Positions 8,047-17,666 are shown, counted from the first letter of the stretch. The stretch: 64,000 bases of DNA from Thermoactinomyces daqus (GCF_000763315.1 NZ_JPST01000021.1:62001-126000); one strand, 5' to 3'. Made by a program: numbers and translations. The notes: a model not told the origin generated them from the letters alone.

Positions 8047-8706
8047 TTAGTTGATCACCATTCGCTTCAGCCGGGAGATGATGTTTAAACTGAAAAACAG
8101 CAGGATCAATAAATAGACCAGAAGCGCGACATTCGCCCGGAACCCGTCGCTCATGGCGAAACTGTCGTAAACGCCGTGAAAAAAAGCGGGAATGGCAAAG
8201 GCAGCGGAGAGCCGGCTCCGTCCCATTTTGGCCCGGGAGAAATAATAGCCCATGATGATGCCAAAAAACATATGCCCGGGAATGGCTGTAACTGAGCGCA
8301 AAAAAGCAGTGGCCAGGCCGTAACTGGACACGTACAGTATATTTTCCACCATGGCAAACCCGAGCGAGACGGCCACAGCATAAACAACGCCGTCAATCGG
8401 TTCGTCAAATTCACGATGGCGGTAGATTCCTTTATAGAAAAAAAGCGCTTTTAATAGTTCTTCCACCGCACCCGCCACGAAGAACGCCGTCAGCAAAATG
8501 CCAACCAGGCTTTGCGGATTGGGGCTTAACGCTTTGGTGATCAGCAGATGCCGTTCGATCAAAGCGGCAGGCAGCGGCACAAGGGCTCCCATTACAAATA
8601 AGCGCAACACATGACGTTTCGGCTCCGGATGGAGTTGATCCCACTTATAGATCCAGATCATCAACAAGACGGCGGGAATGACAGCGCTAAACAACAGGAT
8701 GAACAA
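8047..8706 (-). CDS. PrsW-family intramembrane protease
   Basis: 219 residues with about seven hydrophobic segments. It carries the hallmark motifs of the PrsW (glutamic-type, M82/CPBP-related) family in order: EELLK near residue 83, FAMVEN near 115, PGHMFFG near 142, and FFHGVYDS near 172. In B. subtilis PrsW performs site-1 cleavage of the anti-sigma factor RsiW; here no sigma/anti-sigma pair is adjacent, so the substrate is unknown. The start ATG follows AGGAGGTG. It is monocistronic and convergent with the micro-ORF transcript. Confidence 0.85.
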   Translation of the reverse strand: MFILLFSAVIPAVLLMIWIYKWDQLHPEPKRHVLRLFVMGALVPLPAALIERHLLITKALSPNPQSLVGILLTAFFVAGAVEELLKALFFYKGIYRHREFDEPIDGVVYAVAVSLGFAMVENILYVSSYGLATAFLRSVTAIPGHMFFGIIMGYYFSRAKMGRSRLSAAFAIPAFFHGVYDSFAMSDGFRANVALLVYLLILLFFSLNIISRLKRMVIN

Positions 8707-8756
8707 GCCAACACCTCCTGACGGGGATGATGTGGATGAAACGGTAAAAGGGGGGA

Positions 8757-8915
8757 TTAAACCTGACAGTATCTGTGATGGTTTTGTAAATCATGCAAAA
8801 TCAACGATAGTATGCCCGATTTTGCCGTTGCCATTTCCTGCATGATGCGGATCAACATCAAGTCGGTTAAATCGTTGAGTTCCGGGTCCGGGGAAGATCC
8901 GATGACTTGAACCAT
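8757..8915 (-). CDS. Possible 52-aa protein just beyond the siderophore terminator
   Basis: ATG at 8915, 52 codons, TAA. It begins MVQVIGSSPDPELNDLTDLM and has a protein-like acidic then amphipathic composition. There is no Shine-Dalgarno sequence; the start falls directly after the T-run of the siderophore operon terminator. It may be chance or a gene remnant. Confidence 0.2.
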   Translation of the reverse strand: MVQVIGSSPDPELNDLTDLMLIRIMQEMATAKSGILSLILHDLQNHHRYCQV

Positions 8916-8916
8916 T

Positions 8917-8958
8917 AAAAAAACCGCTTTCCCGGGAATCGCGGAAAAGCGGTTTTTT
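8917..8958 (-). terminator. Terminator of the siderophore operon
   Basis: AACCGCTTTcCCG / CGCGGAAAAGCGGTT hairpin with A-run on the left and T-run on the right. It is placed 5 bases after the last gene on the minus strand and could act in both directions. Confidence 0.85.
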
Positions 8959-8962
8959 CTGG

Positions 8963-10768
8963 TCAGTCGCAGGAATATTCCATGGCCAGAGCGTTGCTGA
9001 CCTGGCCGTATTCGGAAGCATGCGGCCTGTCATCGCCGTCCGAATATCCGTAATCAAGCATGCGGTTGCGATTGAGGCAGAGTTTGGTGAACTTGGGTTT
9101 GAGCAGATCAAACAGCTCATACCGCTCTTTCCAGTCCGGAAAACGGTTCTGGTAGCGGATGATCGTGTCCCGGACCATGCCCCAGAATTTTGCTTCCGGG
9201 AACTGATGATGGATTTCGAGCAGATCGGACAGATAGCGGAAATGGCAGATAAACAAACCGGTGAAAATAAATTGGCAGAGCCCTTCCGGCGGCTCGCTGC
9301 GCAATACCTCTTTAAGGTCTGCCGGCAGATCCGACAATTCCGGGAGCGGATGGCGGCTGACATTGACATCATCGACAAAATCTTTCACGGCCAGGCGACG
9401 GGGAGCGGAATCTTTCAGCACGAGAATCGTATTTTGCCCGTGAGGGGAGAAGACAACCCCATAACGATACAAATAATGGAGCAGGGGAGGAAGGAGGACA
9501 GAGAATAAGCGATTCAACCACTCCTCCAGGGTTAATCCCGACTGCTTCACGAGGGAGGAAACGTAGGGATTGCCTTTCCCGTCCACATAAAGGAGCGAAG
9601 CGAGCGTGACCGGTTTTTCATCTTCCTCTACATACGAATAGATGCTTTCGCGCCAAATCGCGCCCAGTAATTCCAGGTATTGATAAGGAGCTCCGGTCAG
9701 TTTGGAAAAATAGGGATGATCATAGTTTAAGCTGGCAATTTCCCCGGGCAGGATCATCCGGCATTCCTCTTTTAAAAACCGGTCTTTCTCCCAGATTCCT
9801 TTGATGTATTCCGTGATCTTGGGGGCGAGAACGGTTCGTTCTCCCGGAAGACCACGGTAGACGAGCGTATTCAGAATGCTCATCGGCAATTTGAGATGAT
9901 GCCGCCGCTTATGGCTGATATTGACAAAGGTGCGGATCGACTGTTGGGGCAGATACCGGTCTTCTCCTTCTCCGAGAAAGATGATCGAGCGGTTGGCCAA
10001 CTCTTCACCGAATAACGGGACGATATAATGATTCCACTGCCAGTCGTGAACCGGCATGAAGAAGTATTCCTGGGGATCGGTTCCCTGCTCTGCCAGCTGC
10101 CGTTGAAACCGGGCAAATTGTTCACCGAGCTCTTGTTTCAGCAAATCCTCATGGCTCAGGCCGGATACGGCGTGAAATTCCGCCTTTTGACGGTGGACGG
10201 CGATCCAGGAAAGCCGGACGGGCCGCTTTTGTTCAGGTGCATAGGCAAGGTAATCATCATAGCCGAACCCGATGCGTCCTTTGTTATAGGTAATCCAGGG
10301 ATGGCCTTCCATTTCTCCTTCCAATTCCGCGTAATCGAGTGTGGTCACGTCGGCTTTTTGATCTTGTTTTTTATGGAGGAGATGAGCGTCTGCCATCAAG
10401 GTGTGATTGTATTCGCGAATCAGATGTCCGGTGGTCTCAGGCGACATGCCGACCGTATCCTGTATGTCGAGCAGAAACTGAATCGGACTCACTGCCGGAT
10501 GGATTGCATCCGCTTCATGCCGCATGATGCTGCCGGAATCGACACGGTAACTGCCAAAGGGGCGTTCTTTTGCGGAAAAGGTGTAGGTCACCCCGTTTTT
10601 CAGGGAGAGGCGGTAGGTGCCGAACTCTCCCGCCTGCTCAATCGATTCCGGCGAAATGATTTCTTCATACATAAATTCGGAGATCATCTTGGTCAGCAGA
10701 TTGCGTGAGACGATTTCCCAGGATTTCGGATTGAATACCGAGGGTACGATTGTGGTTTGATCTTTCAT
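8963..10768 (-). CDS. rhbF: NIS siderophore synthetase, IucA/IucC family (RhbF-like)
   Basis: 601 residues, usual length for the family. Motifs of the NIS synthetase ATP-grasp-like core are visible: MPVHDWQWNHYI near residue 245, LKLPMSILNTLVYRG, FSPHGQNTILVLKD and VKDFVDDVN. The C-terminus carries the FhuF-like region. NIS synthetases adenylate a citrate carboxylate and condense it with an amine. As the last gene of an rhbABCDEF-type operon it should add the second hydroxamate arm. The start ATG (10768) follows GGAAGGAGTG at good spacing; longer in-frame starts lack one. It is separated from the preceding gene by 88 bases. Confidence 0.88.
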   Translation of the reverse strand: MKDQTTIVPSVFNPKSWEIVSRNLLTKMISEFMYEEIISPESIEQAGEFGTYRLSLKNGVTYTFSAKERPFGSYRVDSGSIMRHEADAIHPAVSPIQFLLDIQDTVGMSPETTGHLIREYNHTLMADAHLLHKKQDQKADVTTLDYAELEGEMEGHPWITYNKGRIGFGYDDYLAYAPEQKRPVRLSWIAVHRQKAEFHAVSGLSHEDLLKQELGEQFARFQRQLAEQGTDPQEYFFMPVHDWQWNHYIVPLFGEELANRSIIFLGEGEDRYLPQQSIRTFVNISHKRRHHLKLPMSILNTLVYRGLPGERTVLAPKITEYIKGIWEKDRFLKEECRMILPGEIASLNYDHPYFSKLTGAPYQYLELLGAIWRESIYSYVEEDEKPVTLASLLYVDGKGNPYVSSLVKQSGLTLEEWLNRLFSVLLPPLLHYLYRYGVVFSPHGQNTILVLKDSAPRRLAVKDFVDDVNVSRHPLPELSDLPADLKEVLRSEPPEGLCQFIFTGLFICHFRYLSDLLEIHHQFPEAKFWGMVRDTIIRYQNRFPDWKERYELFDLLKPKFTKLCLNRNRMLDYGYSDGDDRPHASEYGQVSNALAMEYSCD

Positions 10769-10856
10769 GCGAGACACTCCTTCCGAATTTGGCCAGTGAA
10801 AGTTTGTTCTTGTCAGGGGCGGTGCTTTCACAATCCTCATGAGTTTGCCAAAGCCT

Positions 10857-12251
10857 TCATCCCCGGGTCGTGCTGAAAAGAGATGAATCTTTTCTGTCAG
10901 AGAGGACGGGAGCATCCGGCTCAGGAGACCGGAGCCCGAACTGTTGGAACACGTTTTTGCGGAAAACGGGATAAACGGTTTGTCCCGTCAAAGTATTGAT
11001 GATCACGGAATTGCGATGAGCTCCCAGCCCGAGATCCGGAGCGCCGACTCCGTGGGTGTGCAGTTCGCCGTTTTGCACAAAAATGGCACAATCCGTTTTT
11101 TCCGTCAGCTCCAATCGATAATCCGCTTTTACCACATATCTTCCCTGATCATCCCAGCAAAGCAGGGGATGGAGAGCGGAGAGGCATCCGGGGATTTGGC
11201 GGGTGTAGCCCGTTGCCAGGATCACCACTTCGCTTTCGTGCTGAAACCGTTGATCCTGTTCCCGGTGCAGGCAGCTTAACTGATATCTGCGTTTTCCCCC
11301 GCCGGACACAGGCGTGATTTCCTGCACTTCCGTTTGGGCGAGTAGGCGAACCGGAGGCGATTCTCCGGCGACAGTCCGTTCGTAGAGCAAATCATAGAGA
11401 TCGGCAATCGTCTTGGCACTGATGCCTTTATACAGCAAATCCTGCTTACGAAGGCGGCTGTCCCGTTTCGCCTGCGGCAGCGAATAAAAATATTCCGTGT
11501 AATCGGGCGAAAAATGCTCCAATCCCAGCTTGGAGTATTCCATGGGAAAAAAGCCGTCCGACCGGGTAAGCCAATCCAGCCGGTATCCATGGTCTTTCTG
11601 TTCCTGTAAAAGGGTGTAAAAAATCTCCGCGGCACTCTGGCCCGACCCGATCACCGTGATGGACGAGGCCTGTCGGCAACGATCAAGCCGGTTCAAAAAT
11701 TCGCCGGAATGAAAAACATCGTCCCCGGGCAGATTATGCAGGTCAGGCGGGATATGGGGAACGCTGCCCACTCCCAAAACCAGATTTTTCGCCCGGTATT
11801 CCGACTGCTGACTGGTGCTTTCCGTCACTTTGACACAAAAGTGATCATGCGGCTCCGCCTTGACCCATTCGATCGAGGTAACTTCAGAGCCGAAGCGACA
11901 GGAAGGCAGCTGCCTGGCCACCCATCGGCAATAGTGATTGTATTCACGGCGCGGAATGTGGAACCGCTCCAAAAAGTAAAACTGGTACAAGCGATTCTGC
12001 TCTTTCAGGTAGTTTAGAAAGCTGTATGGGCTTGTCGGATCAGCCATGGTCACCAAATCGGCCATAAAGGGAACTTGCAGGGTGGTTCCTTCGATCAACA
12101 ACCCGGGATGCCAGTTGAAGGAAGGCTTTCGCTCAAAAAAGACGGCCTTCACTTCGGGCACTTTGGTTATCATGGCCGCCAGCCCCAGGTTAAAAGGGCC
12201 GATTCCAACACCGATCAGATCGAACAACGGATGTTCATGAACGCGCGGCAT
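10857..12251 (-). CDS. rhbE: Siderophore N-hydroxylase (lysine/ornithine/diaminopropane monooxygenase family, RhbE-like)
   Basis: 464 residues. The FAD motif GVGIGPFNLGLAA lies at about residues 13-25, the NADPH motif VIGSGQSAAEIF near 190, and the late ATGYTR motif near 362: the three marks of the flavin N-hydroxylating monooxygenases (IucD, SidA, RhbE). By its operon it should hydroxylate the free amine of 1,3-diaminopropane or its acetyl form, making the hydroxamate that binds Fe(III). The start at 12251 has CAGGAGGTGGG upstream. It overlaps the acetyltransferase gene by 17 bases. Confidence 0.88.
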   Translation of the reverse strand: MPRVHEHPLFDLIGVGIGPFNLGLAAMITKVPEVKAVFFERKPSFNWHPGLLIEGTTLQVPFMADLVTMADPTSPYSFLNYLKEQNRLYQFYFLERFHIPRREYNHYCRWVARQLPSCRFGSEVTSIEWVKAEPHDHFCVKVTESTSQQSEYRAKNLVLGVGSVPHIPPDLHNLPGDDVFHSGEFLNRLDRCRQASSITVIGSGQSAAEIFYTLLQEQKDHGYRLDWLTRSDGFFPMEYSKLGLEHFSPDYTEYFYSLPQAKRDSRLRKQDLLYKGISAKTIADLYDLLYERTVAGESPPVRLLAQTEVQEITPVSGGGKRRYQLSCLHREQDQRFQHESEVVILATGYTRQIPGCLSALHPLLCWDDQGRYVVKADYRLELTEKTDCAIFVQNGELHTHGVGAPDLGLGAHRNSVIINTLTGQTVYPVFRKNVFQQFGLRSPEPDAPVLSDRKDSSLFSTTRG

Positions 12252-12816
12252 CCTCCCACCTCCTGAAAAACGATTCCCGGTAACAATACATGAGCAAGGC
12301 GCGTTTATCCGGGAGATCGATCTCTTTTTGCCTTTCAAATCCGCATTTTTGAAAAATGTGGATCATCTTTTCATTCCGGAAATCCGGTTCGGCTATCACT
12401 TTTTCTGTTTTTTCGCATTGGAATAATCGGGATATGATCGTTCTTAATAATGGCAAGGCATATCCTTTGCCCAAAAAGGAAGGCGGACCGATCAGCAGGT
12501 GCACTCCCTGATCCCAGGGATGCACATCATAGTGTTTGCCGACAATATCATCTTTGGCCCAGTATGTTTCCCAGTAACTCATGGGAACACCGTCCAAATA
12601 ACCGATTCTGAGCGTTTGGTGCGGATCGCGCAAAGACTTGTGCAAATGTTCCTTGTATTTTGTGAACGGAATATTCAGGTTCCAAAAGGGAATCACATGC
12701 GGTTGATGCATCCAGACAAAGAGCATGTTCAGGTCATGTTCAAAAGAGACCTTGCGAAATGAGATGGTTTTGTTGATTGAGGAATCATATTGTTCAAATT
12801 CCGGCTGAAGACTCAT
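12235..12816 (-). CDS. rhbD: Siderophore N-acetyltransferase (IucB/RhbD-like, GNAT fold)
   Basis: 193 residues. It contains the HPWDQGVHLLIGPPSFLGKGYALPLL block near residues 110-135, the acetyl-CoA loop region of the IucB/RhbD/MbtK family, and FQKCGFERQKEIDLPDKRALLMY near the end. It acylates the N-hydroxylated diamine to give a hydroxamate. The start codon ATG at 12816 is within the preceding gene (23-base overlap), with only a weak site (GGTGGTGG) upstream, so translational coupling is likely. A longer frame starting at 12966 runs inside the neighbour and looks like overlap rather than real protein. Confidence 0.85.
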   Translation of the reverse strand: MSLQPEFEQYDSSINKTISFRKVSFEHDLNMLFVWMHQPHVIPFWNLNIPFTKYKEHLHKSLRDPHQTLRIGYLDGVPMSYWETYWAKDDIVGKHYDVHPWDQGVHLLIGPPSFLGKGYALPLLRTIISRLFQCEKTEKVIAEPDFRNEKMIHIFQKCGFERQKEIDLPDKRALLMYCYRESFFRRWEDAARS

Positions 12817-14611
12817 GACGTTTTTCCACCACCTTCGACAGCGGATTAGCGATTTGTACGTAAACTGATTGGCTTTCCAGCGGCCCCGCCAATTCGTCCA
12901 TTTCATAAAAACGGGTGAGCAGATTTGCCTTGCAGGAGAGTTTTTCATTGTGCAACAAATTGTCAAGCAAGGTGGAAGGCCGGCGGTTCCACGGCAGAAA
13001 ACGGCTTAATTCATGCTTCAGTTCGTTTAACAATTCCTGTTCTCCGATCAGACTGGATGCTCCGAAGACGTTGATCAGCCCGAATAAATGATTGATGAAA
13101 AAGTAGTAACAAAATCTCTCATCGGCGACGGCATCGGCGCACACCGTCTCGCTTTTTTTGCTGATTCCGGGCAAAATCCGCTTGAGTGCAGGATAGGTGG
13201 ATTCACAGTAGTAGTAACCCTGATTGTCCCGGTAGAAAAATTGATGCGGATATCCTTGATAAAGCCGGATGAGGCTGTTTTGCTGGTGTGCTTCCAAAGC
13301 GATGCCGTAACGGAGATAGAGCCACATCAACGGCCGCAGTGAAAGATTTAAGTAGCGGCGGAACCAGTCGAGGCTGACTTCCCGATTGGTTCGTTTTTCT
13401 TTTTCGGCCAGTTCTGAGATGATGTTGAAAAGCCTTGTTTTCCCACCCTTGATTGGATCCTGGACCAGTCCGGCGATCAGCGTGACATTCTCATCCGCAC
13501 CGGCGGTAAACGGATTTTCGCGAAGGCATACTTCAAAACCGGACTCTTTGCTGCCCGGGATCGCGAGGGTGATATAAGCCGGGTCCTGGATTATTTGGAA
13601 CCGGGGGAATTGTTCCGCCAGTTCTTTGCCGATCCTGCTCTGCAAGATGCGTGAGACCTCCACTCCGCGTTCCAGCTCCTTCCGCTGGTTCAGCCGCAGG
13701 GAGTTGGTGATTTTGATATGGAGTGAGCATTTCAGCATAAAGCGGGCCTGCGGATGATAGAGAGTGCGAAGTGACGAGGTGGGGGAATAAGCTCTTCCCA
13801 TGACTCCCAAATCTTCAATCAGGCCTTGCCGGAGCAATTTTTGCACCTCCGGGCGGCGGAGCAAATGCTCTGCCTGAAAAGGATGAAGCGGCAAGATCGC
13901 GTAATCGTCCTCTTGCAAGCAGGTGTTTTTAAAGGTTTCGTCCAGCTCCGGGTCGTTTTGCAGCTCTTCCTTGATCAATTGTGTCGCCGTTTGGGGCAGG
14001 GCGGAATCCTCTTTGACGATCGAACGGTGGGCACGGAAATAATGAAGGGGAAACTTCCCTTTTTGTTCCGGAGAATAGAGTGCCTGGTCAAGTTCGGAGA
14101 GGCCCTGCCGGCTTTTCGGTGTCGGATGCAGCAAATGGCCGAAGATCAATGACTGCTCTGCATCCAAAAAGGAAAATTGCGGTTCATACAGCTCATGCGC
14201 GTCCGCCTGGCGGGAAGCGATGAACGATTTGATGTTGTCAGAGCTTTGCAAGGCACGGTAAACAAGCTCACTCTGACCGCCGGTTGCATTCCGGAAAATG
14301 GCCAGTTCTTTGGTTACCAGTGCTGCCAGCGTCACCAGATCCAGTTGGTGGGAAGCACCGTTTGCGGTTGTGTAATAGAGCGGGAAGTGGAAAAGATGGC
14401 GGCCGGTCAACGACCAATATTTTACGGGAGCGATGATGTTAAACCCATGATGCGGGAGGGGACAGATGATCAATTGATCAGACGGGCACTCGGCGAAAAG
14501 CGAGCGATAGGGGCTTTGCTCCTTTTTTACCAGCTCATATCTTCCCGTCTCCCTCAGATAACAGTTTAAAAATGCTTCGATACTGGCTTGTTCTGCAGTT
14601 TTGTCGGGCAT
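12794..14611 (-). CDS. rhbC: NIS siderophore synthetase, IucA/IucC family (RhbC-like)
   Basis: 605 residues. Family motifs include LPLHPFQAEHLL (about residue 240), HIKITNSLRLNQRKELERG (near 295), ALEAHQQNSLIRLYQG (near 445) and a C-terminal helical FhuF-like part. It should make the first citrate-amine bond. ATG 14611 is preceded by GAAAGGAGAACGATC, a good site, inside the end of the decarboxylase gene (46-base overlap). It is distinct in sequence from the second synthetase at 8963-10768, as in the S. meliloti rhizobactin operon, where RhbC and RhbF act in succession. Confidence 0.88.
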   Translation of the reverse strand: MPDKTAEQASIEAFLNCYLRETGRYELVKKEQSPYRSLFAECPSDQLIICPLPHHGFNIIAPVKYWSLTGRHLFHFPLYYTTANGASHQLDLVTLAALVTKELAIFRNATGGQSELVYRALQSSDNIKSFIASRQADAHELYEPQFSFLDAEQSLIFGHLLHPTPKSRQGLSELDQALYSPEQKGKFPLHYFRAHRSIVKEDSALPQTATQLIKEELQNDPELDETFKNTCLQEDDYAILPLHPFQAEHLLRRPEVQKLLRQGLIEDLGVMGRAYSPTSSLRTLYHPQARFMLKCSLHIKITNSLRLNQRKELERGVEVSRILQSRIGKELAEQFPRFQIIQDPAYITLAIPGSKESGFEVCLRENPFTAGADENVTLIAGLVQDPIKGGKTRLFNIISELAEKEKRTNREVSLDWFRRYLNLSLRPLMWLYLRYGIALEAHQQNSLIRLYQGYPHQFFYRDNQGYYYCESTYPALKRILPGISKKSETVCADAVADERFCYYFFINHLFGLINVFGASSLIGEQELLNELKHELSRFLPWNRRPSTLLDNLLHNEKLSCKANLLTRFYEMDELAGPLESQSVYVQIANPLSKVVEKRHESSAGI

Positions 14612-16122
14612 GGCGATCGTTCTCCTTTCCTCAGTTCCAGCAGCGAGCCGGTTCGTTTGACTTCCTCCAAAATGAACTTGACATCGTCGAGGGTGGTGCG
14701 CGGATTGAGCAAAGTCAGCTTTAAACAGTGCATGCCGTCCACCTTCGTTTGCGCGATCACGGCTTTTCCCTCCCATAACAGGGAACGGCGAATTTCGCGA
14801 TTGAGTTTGTTTTGCCTGCTCTGCTCCGCTTCATTTCCGATGTAGCGAAAAACAACGGCGTTCAGGGCCGGCTCCCGATTGATGCATTCCAGCTTCGGAT
14901 CTTGGGCGATCAGGTTTGCTGTTTGCTGCGCCAATTCGATCGTATGGTTAATCATTCTGGCAAAGGCGGCACGGCCGATGGTCTGCATCGAAATAAACAG
15001 TTTGAGTGCATCAAACCGCCTGGTCGTCGAAAGCGATTTGCCCACGAGATTCGGGATGCCCTGATCTTCATCTTCCTCCGGATTCAAGTAATCGGCATTT
15101 GACTTGATCAGTTCAAAATGGCGGCCGTTTTTCGTAAGAAAGGCCCCGCAACTGATTGGCTGGTAAAAGAGTTTGTGAAAATCGACGGACATGGAGTCGG
15201 CGTGTTCAATCCCGTCCAGCTTGCTTCGATGTTGATCACTCAGCATCACTGTTCCGCCGTAAGCGGCATCGACATGCAACCAGAGGCCGTATTGCTTTGC
15301 TCTGTCGGCTAAAGCGGGCAACGGATCAATTGCGCCGAAATCAGTGGAGCCGGCCGTAGCGACCACGGCAAACGGGAGCAATCCCACGAAACGGAGTCTG
15401 GCCAGTTTTTGGTCCAGATCGTCGAGGCACAGGCGCTGGTGTTCATCCGTTTCGATGCTGACAACCGCTTTTTCCCCCAATCCCAGCAGGGCAGCTGATT
15501 TTTGCACTGTAAAGTGGGCCGTTTTGGCGCACAGGATGCGCATCCGCTCCGCTTCCGGGGGCAGTCCGTCCTTTTGCACATTCCGGCCGAACTGCTCCTT
15601 GATGTACCAGTCCCTTGCCAACAGCAGACCCAGCAAATTGGACTGGGTGCCACCGCTGGTAAAAACTCCGTCCGCCTGGCCGGTGTAGCCGAACAGCCGG
15701 CACAGCCATTTGACCAGCTTTTCTTCCAGCAAGGTGGCAGCACCGCTTTGATCCCATGAATCCATCGATTGATTGGCGGCACTGATGATCGCCTCCGCCG
15801 CAAGGGAAGGGATCAGCGGCGGACAGTGAAGATGGGCGGCACAAGCCGGATGATGGACCGCGAGCAAATTTTTCAGAATGACCTCTCCTGTTTCCTCCAA
15901 AACTTCAAGCAAATCACGGCCATGTTCCGGGCAGGGCTCCAGGTCACCGATCCGGTTGGAAAGCTCTTGGACTGAGCGCCCGCTGAAGGGTTGCCGTGCA
16001 TTGGCAAACTGTTCCAACAGGATCTTTTCCGCATTGGAGATCGCCAACCGGTATTCCCGCGCCGATTGCCGAGACCCATTGAGAAACAACCGCTCTGTAT
16101 CTGTTTTTGCTTTCTCGTGCAT
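14566..16122 (-). CDS. rhbB: L-2,4-diaminobutyrate decarboxylase (PLP, group II)
   Basis: 518 residues, standard length. The pyridoxal-phosphate site SVDFHKLFYQP (Lys near residue 305) and the upstream HVDAAYGG motif are those of group II decarboxylases (DdC, RhbB, glutamate/aromatic-amino-acid families). The reaction expected from context is L-2,4-diaminobutyrate to 1,3-diaminopropane plus CO2, giving the siderophore backbone. I chose ATG 16122, 12 bases after AGGAGG; a TTG at 16146 is possible but has no site. It starts 20 bases after the aminotransferase stop. Confidence 0.88.
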   Translation of the reverse strand: MHEKAKTDTERLFLNGSRQSAREYRLAISNAEKILLEQFANARQPFSGRSVQELSNRIGDLEPCPEHGRDLLEVLEETGEVILKNLLAVHHPACAAHLHCPPLIPSLAAEAIISAANQSMDSWDQSGAATLLEEKLVKWLCRLFGYTGQADGVFTSGGTQSNLLGLLLARDWYIKEQFGRNVQKDGLPPEAERMRILCAKTAHFTVQKSAALLGLGEKAVVSIETDEHQRLCLDDLDQKLARLRFVGLLPFAVVATAGSTDFGAIDPLPALADRAKQYGLWLHVDAAYGGTVMLSDQHRSKLDGIEHADSMSVDFHKLFYQPISCGAFLTKNGRHFELIKSNADYLNPEEDEDQGIPNLVGKSLSTTRRFDALKLFISMQTIGRAAFARMINHTIELAQQTANLIAQDPKLECINREPALNAVVFRYIGNEAEQSRQNKLNREIRRSLLWEGKAVIAQTKVDGMHCLKLTLLNPRTTLDDVKFILEEVKRTGSLLELRKGERSPCPTKLQNKPVSKHF

Positions 16123-16142
16123 CCTCTGTTTTTTCCTCCTGT

Positions 16143-17501
16143 TCAATCGGCCATTTTCTTCTCGGCCGCTTGCACGGCTTCGGCAAAAACGGCGGAGATA
16201 TGCTCCACTTGTTCCCCGGTAATGATCAATGGCGGCAAAAAGCGGACAACGCTGCCATGTCTGCCGCCCAACTCCAGGATTAATCCTCTGTTGAAGGATT
16301 CCCGCTGAATTTGCCGGGCCAGTTCGGGATAGGCCGGGTAGCTTCCCAGAGAATCGGGTTCGCGCTGCGTGTTGACAATTTCCACTCCGATCAACAAGCC
16401 TCTGCCGCGCACATCCCCGATGCAGGTCGACTCGTTTTGAATCGACTTCAGGCGGGACATCAGCCGTTCTCCCATTTGTGCGGCATTCACCTCCAGGCGG
16501 TTGTCGCGGATAAAGCGGATGGTGGCGATGCCGGCTGCCATGGCCATTTGGTTACCCCGGAATGTTCCCGTATGAGCACCGGGAGACCATTGATCCAGAG
16601 ATTGATCGTAGACCACAACGGCCAGGGGCAGGGAACCGCCGATCGATTTGGACAAAACGAGCACATCCGGAATAATGCCGGCATGTTCAAAGGCGAATAA
16701 TTTGCCGGTGCGGCCAAATCCGGTTTGGACTTCATCGACGATAAGCGGAACTTTGTGCTCCCGGGTGATTGAGCGAACGCTTTGCACCCAATTGTCCGGC
16801 GCGGGAATGACGCCGCCTTCGCCCTGCACGATTTCCATAATCATGCCCGCGGGAGGGGCGATTCCGCTTTCCGGATCGTTCAGCACGCGTTTGATGTAAT
16901 GGATGCCCGTCTGTTCACCGAGTGTCCCGCCGAGGTTAAACGGACAGCGGTAGGCATAGGGATAGGGGAGAAAATGGACATCGGGCATCAGATTGGCGAT
17001 CGGTTGTTTTGGTGCGAGATTGCCGGTCAGACTGAGCGCACCGTGCGTCATGCCGTGAAAGGCACCGTGAAAAGAGAAGAGGGTTCGCCGTCCGGTTGCC
17101 GTTTTAACCAGCTTGATCGCCGCTTCCACCGCATCCGCACCGGATGGGCTGCAAAACTGGACTTTTGCGCGCGAAGCGAATGATTTCGGCAGGCTGGCAA
17201 ACAACTCTTCGATGAACTCGTCTTTCACTGGAGTGGTCAAATCGAGTGTATGTAAAGGGAGCCGGCTGTCGAGCACTTGCCTGATCGCTTCGATGACAAC
17301 GGGGTGATTATGCCCCAATGCCAGGGTTCCGGCACCTGACAAGCAGTCATAATAAACTTTTCCTTCCACATCTTTGACAAAAATGCCATTGGCTTCTTTG
17401 ATGGCGATCGGAATCCGCCGGGGATAGGAGCGGGCATTTGATTCCCGCCGCTCCTGATTGGCGAGATAGTGGTCATTGCGCAGGACCAGACTCTGATTCA
17501 A
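16143..17501 (-). CDS. rhbA: Diaminobutyrate-2-oxoglutarate aminotransferase (class III, PLP)
   Basis: 452 residues. Class III aminotransferase marks are seen: CSPSGADAVEAAIK (near 118), FHGAFHGMTHG (near 145), IVDEVQTGFGRTGKLFAFE (near 255) and the PLP lysine in VLSKSIGGSLPLA (near 287). It moves an amino group from glutamate to aspartate semialdehyde to give L-2,4-diaminobutyrate. First gene of the siderophore operon; TTG start at 17501, six bases after GGAGGG. A perfect Fur box lies immediately upstream, so iron repression is expected for the whole operon. Confidence 0.9.
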   Translation of the reverse strand: MNQSLVLRNDHYLANQERRESNARSYPRRIPIAIKEANGIFVKDVEGKVYYDCLSGAGTLALGHNHPVVIEAIRQVLDSRLPLHTLDLTTPVKDEFIEELFASLPKSFASRAKVQFCSPSGADAVEAAIKLVKTATGRRTLFSFHGAFHGMTHGALSLTGNLAPKQPIANLMPDVHFLPYPYAYRCPFNLGGTLGEQTGIHYIKRVLNDPESGIAPPAGMIMEIVQGEGGVIPAPDNWVQSVRSITREHKVPLIVDEVQTGFGRTGKLFAFEHAGIIPDVLVLSKSIGGSLPLAVVVYDQSLDQWSPGAHTGTFRGNQMAMAAGIATIRFIRDNRLEVNAAQMGERLMSRLKSIQNESTCIGDVRGRGLLIGVEIVNTQREPDSLGSYPAYPELARQIQRESFNRGLILELGGRHGSVVRFLPPLIITGEQVEHISAVFAEAVQAAEKKMAD

Positions 17502-17517
17502 GATGATCCCTCCAATT

Positions 17518-17536
17518 GATAATGATAATCATTATC
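17518..17536 (-). promoter_or_regulatory. Fur box, perfect 19-mer
   Basis: GATAATGATAATCATTATC, identical to the classical Fur consensus (19 of 19), 16 bases before the rhbA start. A possible -35 TTGATC (17552-17547) with a -10 ATTATC inside the box would let Fur block the promoter directly. Confidence 0.93.
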
Positions 17537-17599
17537 ATTTATTTGAGATCAATATACCATTGAGCCGGATGAAAGTAAAGGGGGAGTTCGGAAAAAAAT

Positions 17600-17618
17600 G
17601 AAGATGAAAATCATTATC
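17600..17618 (-). promoter_or_regulatory. Second, imperfect Fur box
   Basis: GAAGATGAAAATCATTATC matches the Fur consensus at 15-16 of 19 positions, about 65 bases further upstream of the siderophore operon. Confidence 0.55.
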
Positions 17619-17666
17619 AATGAAAGTCAGGCCATGACGGCCCGGGAGAAGGGTGCGGCCTTGGTG

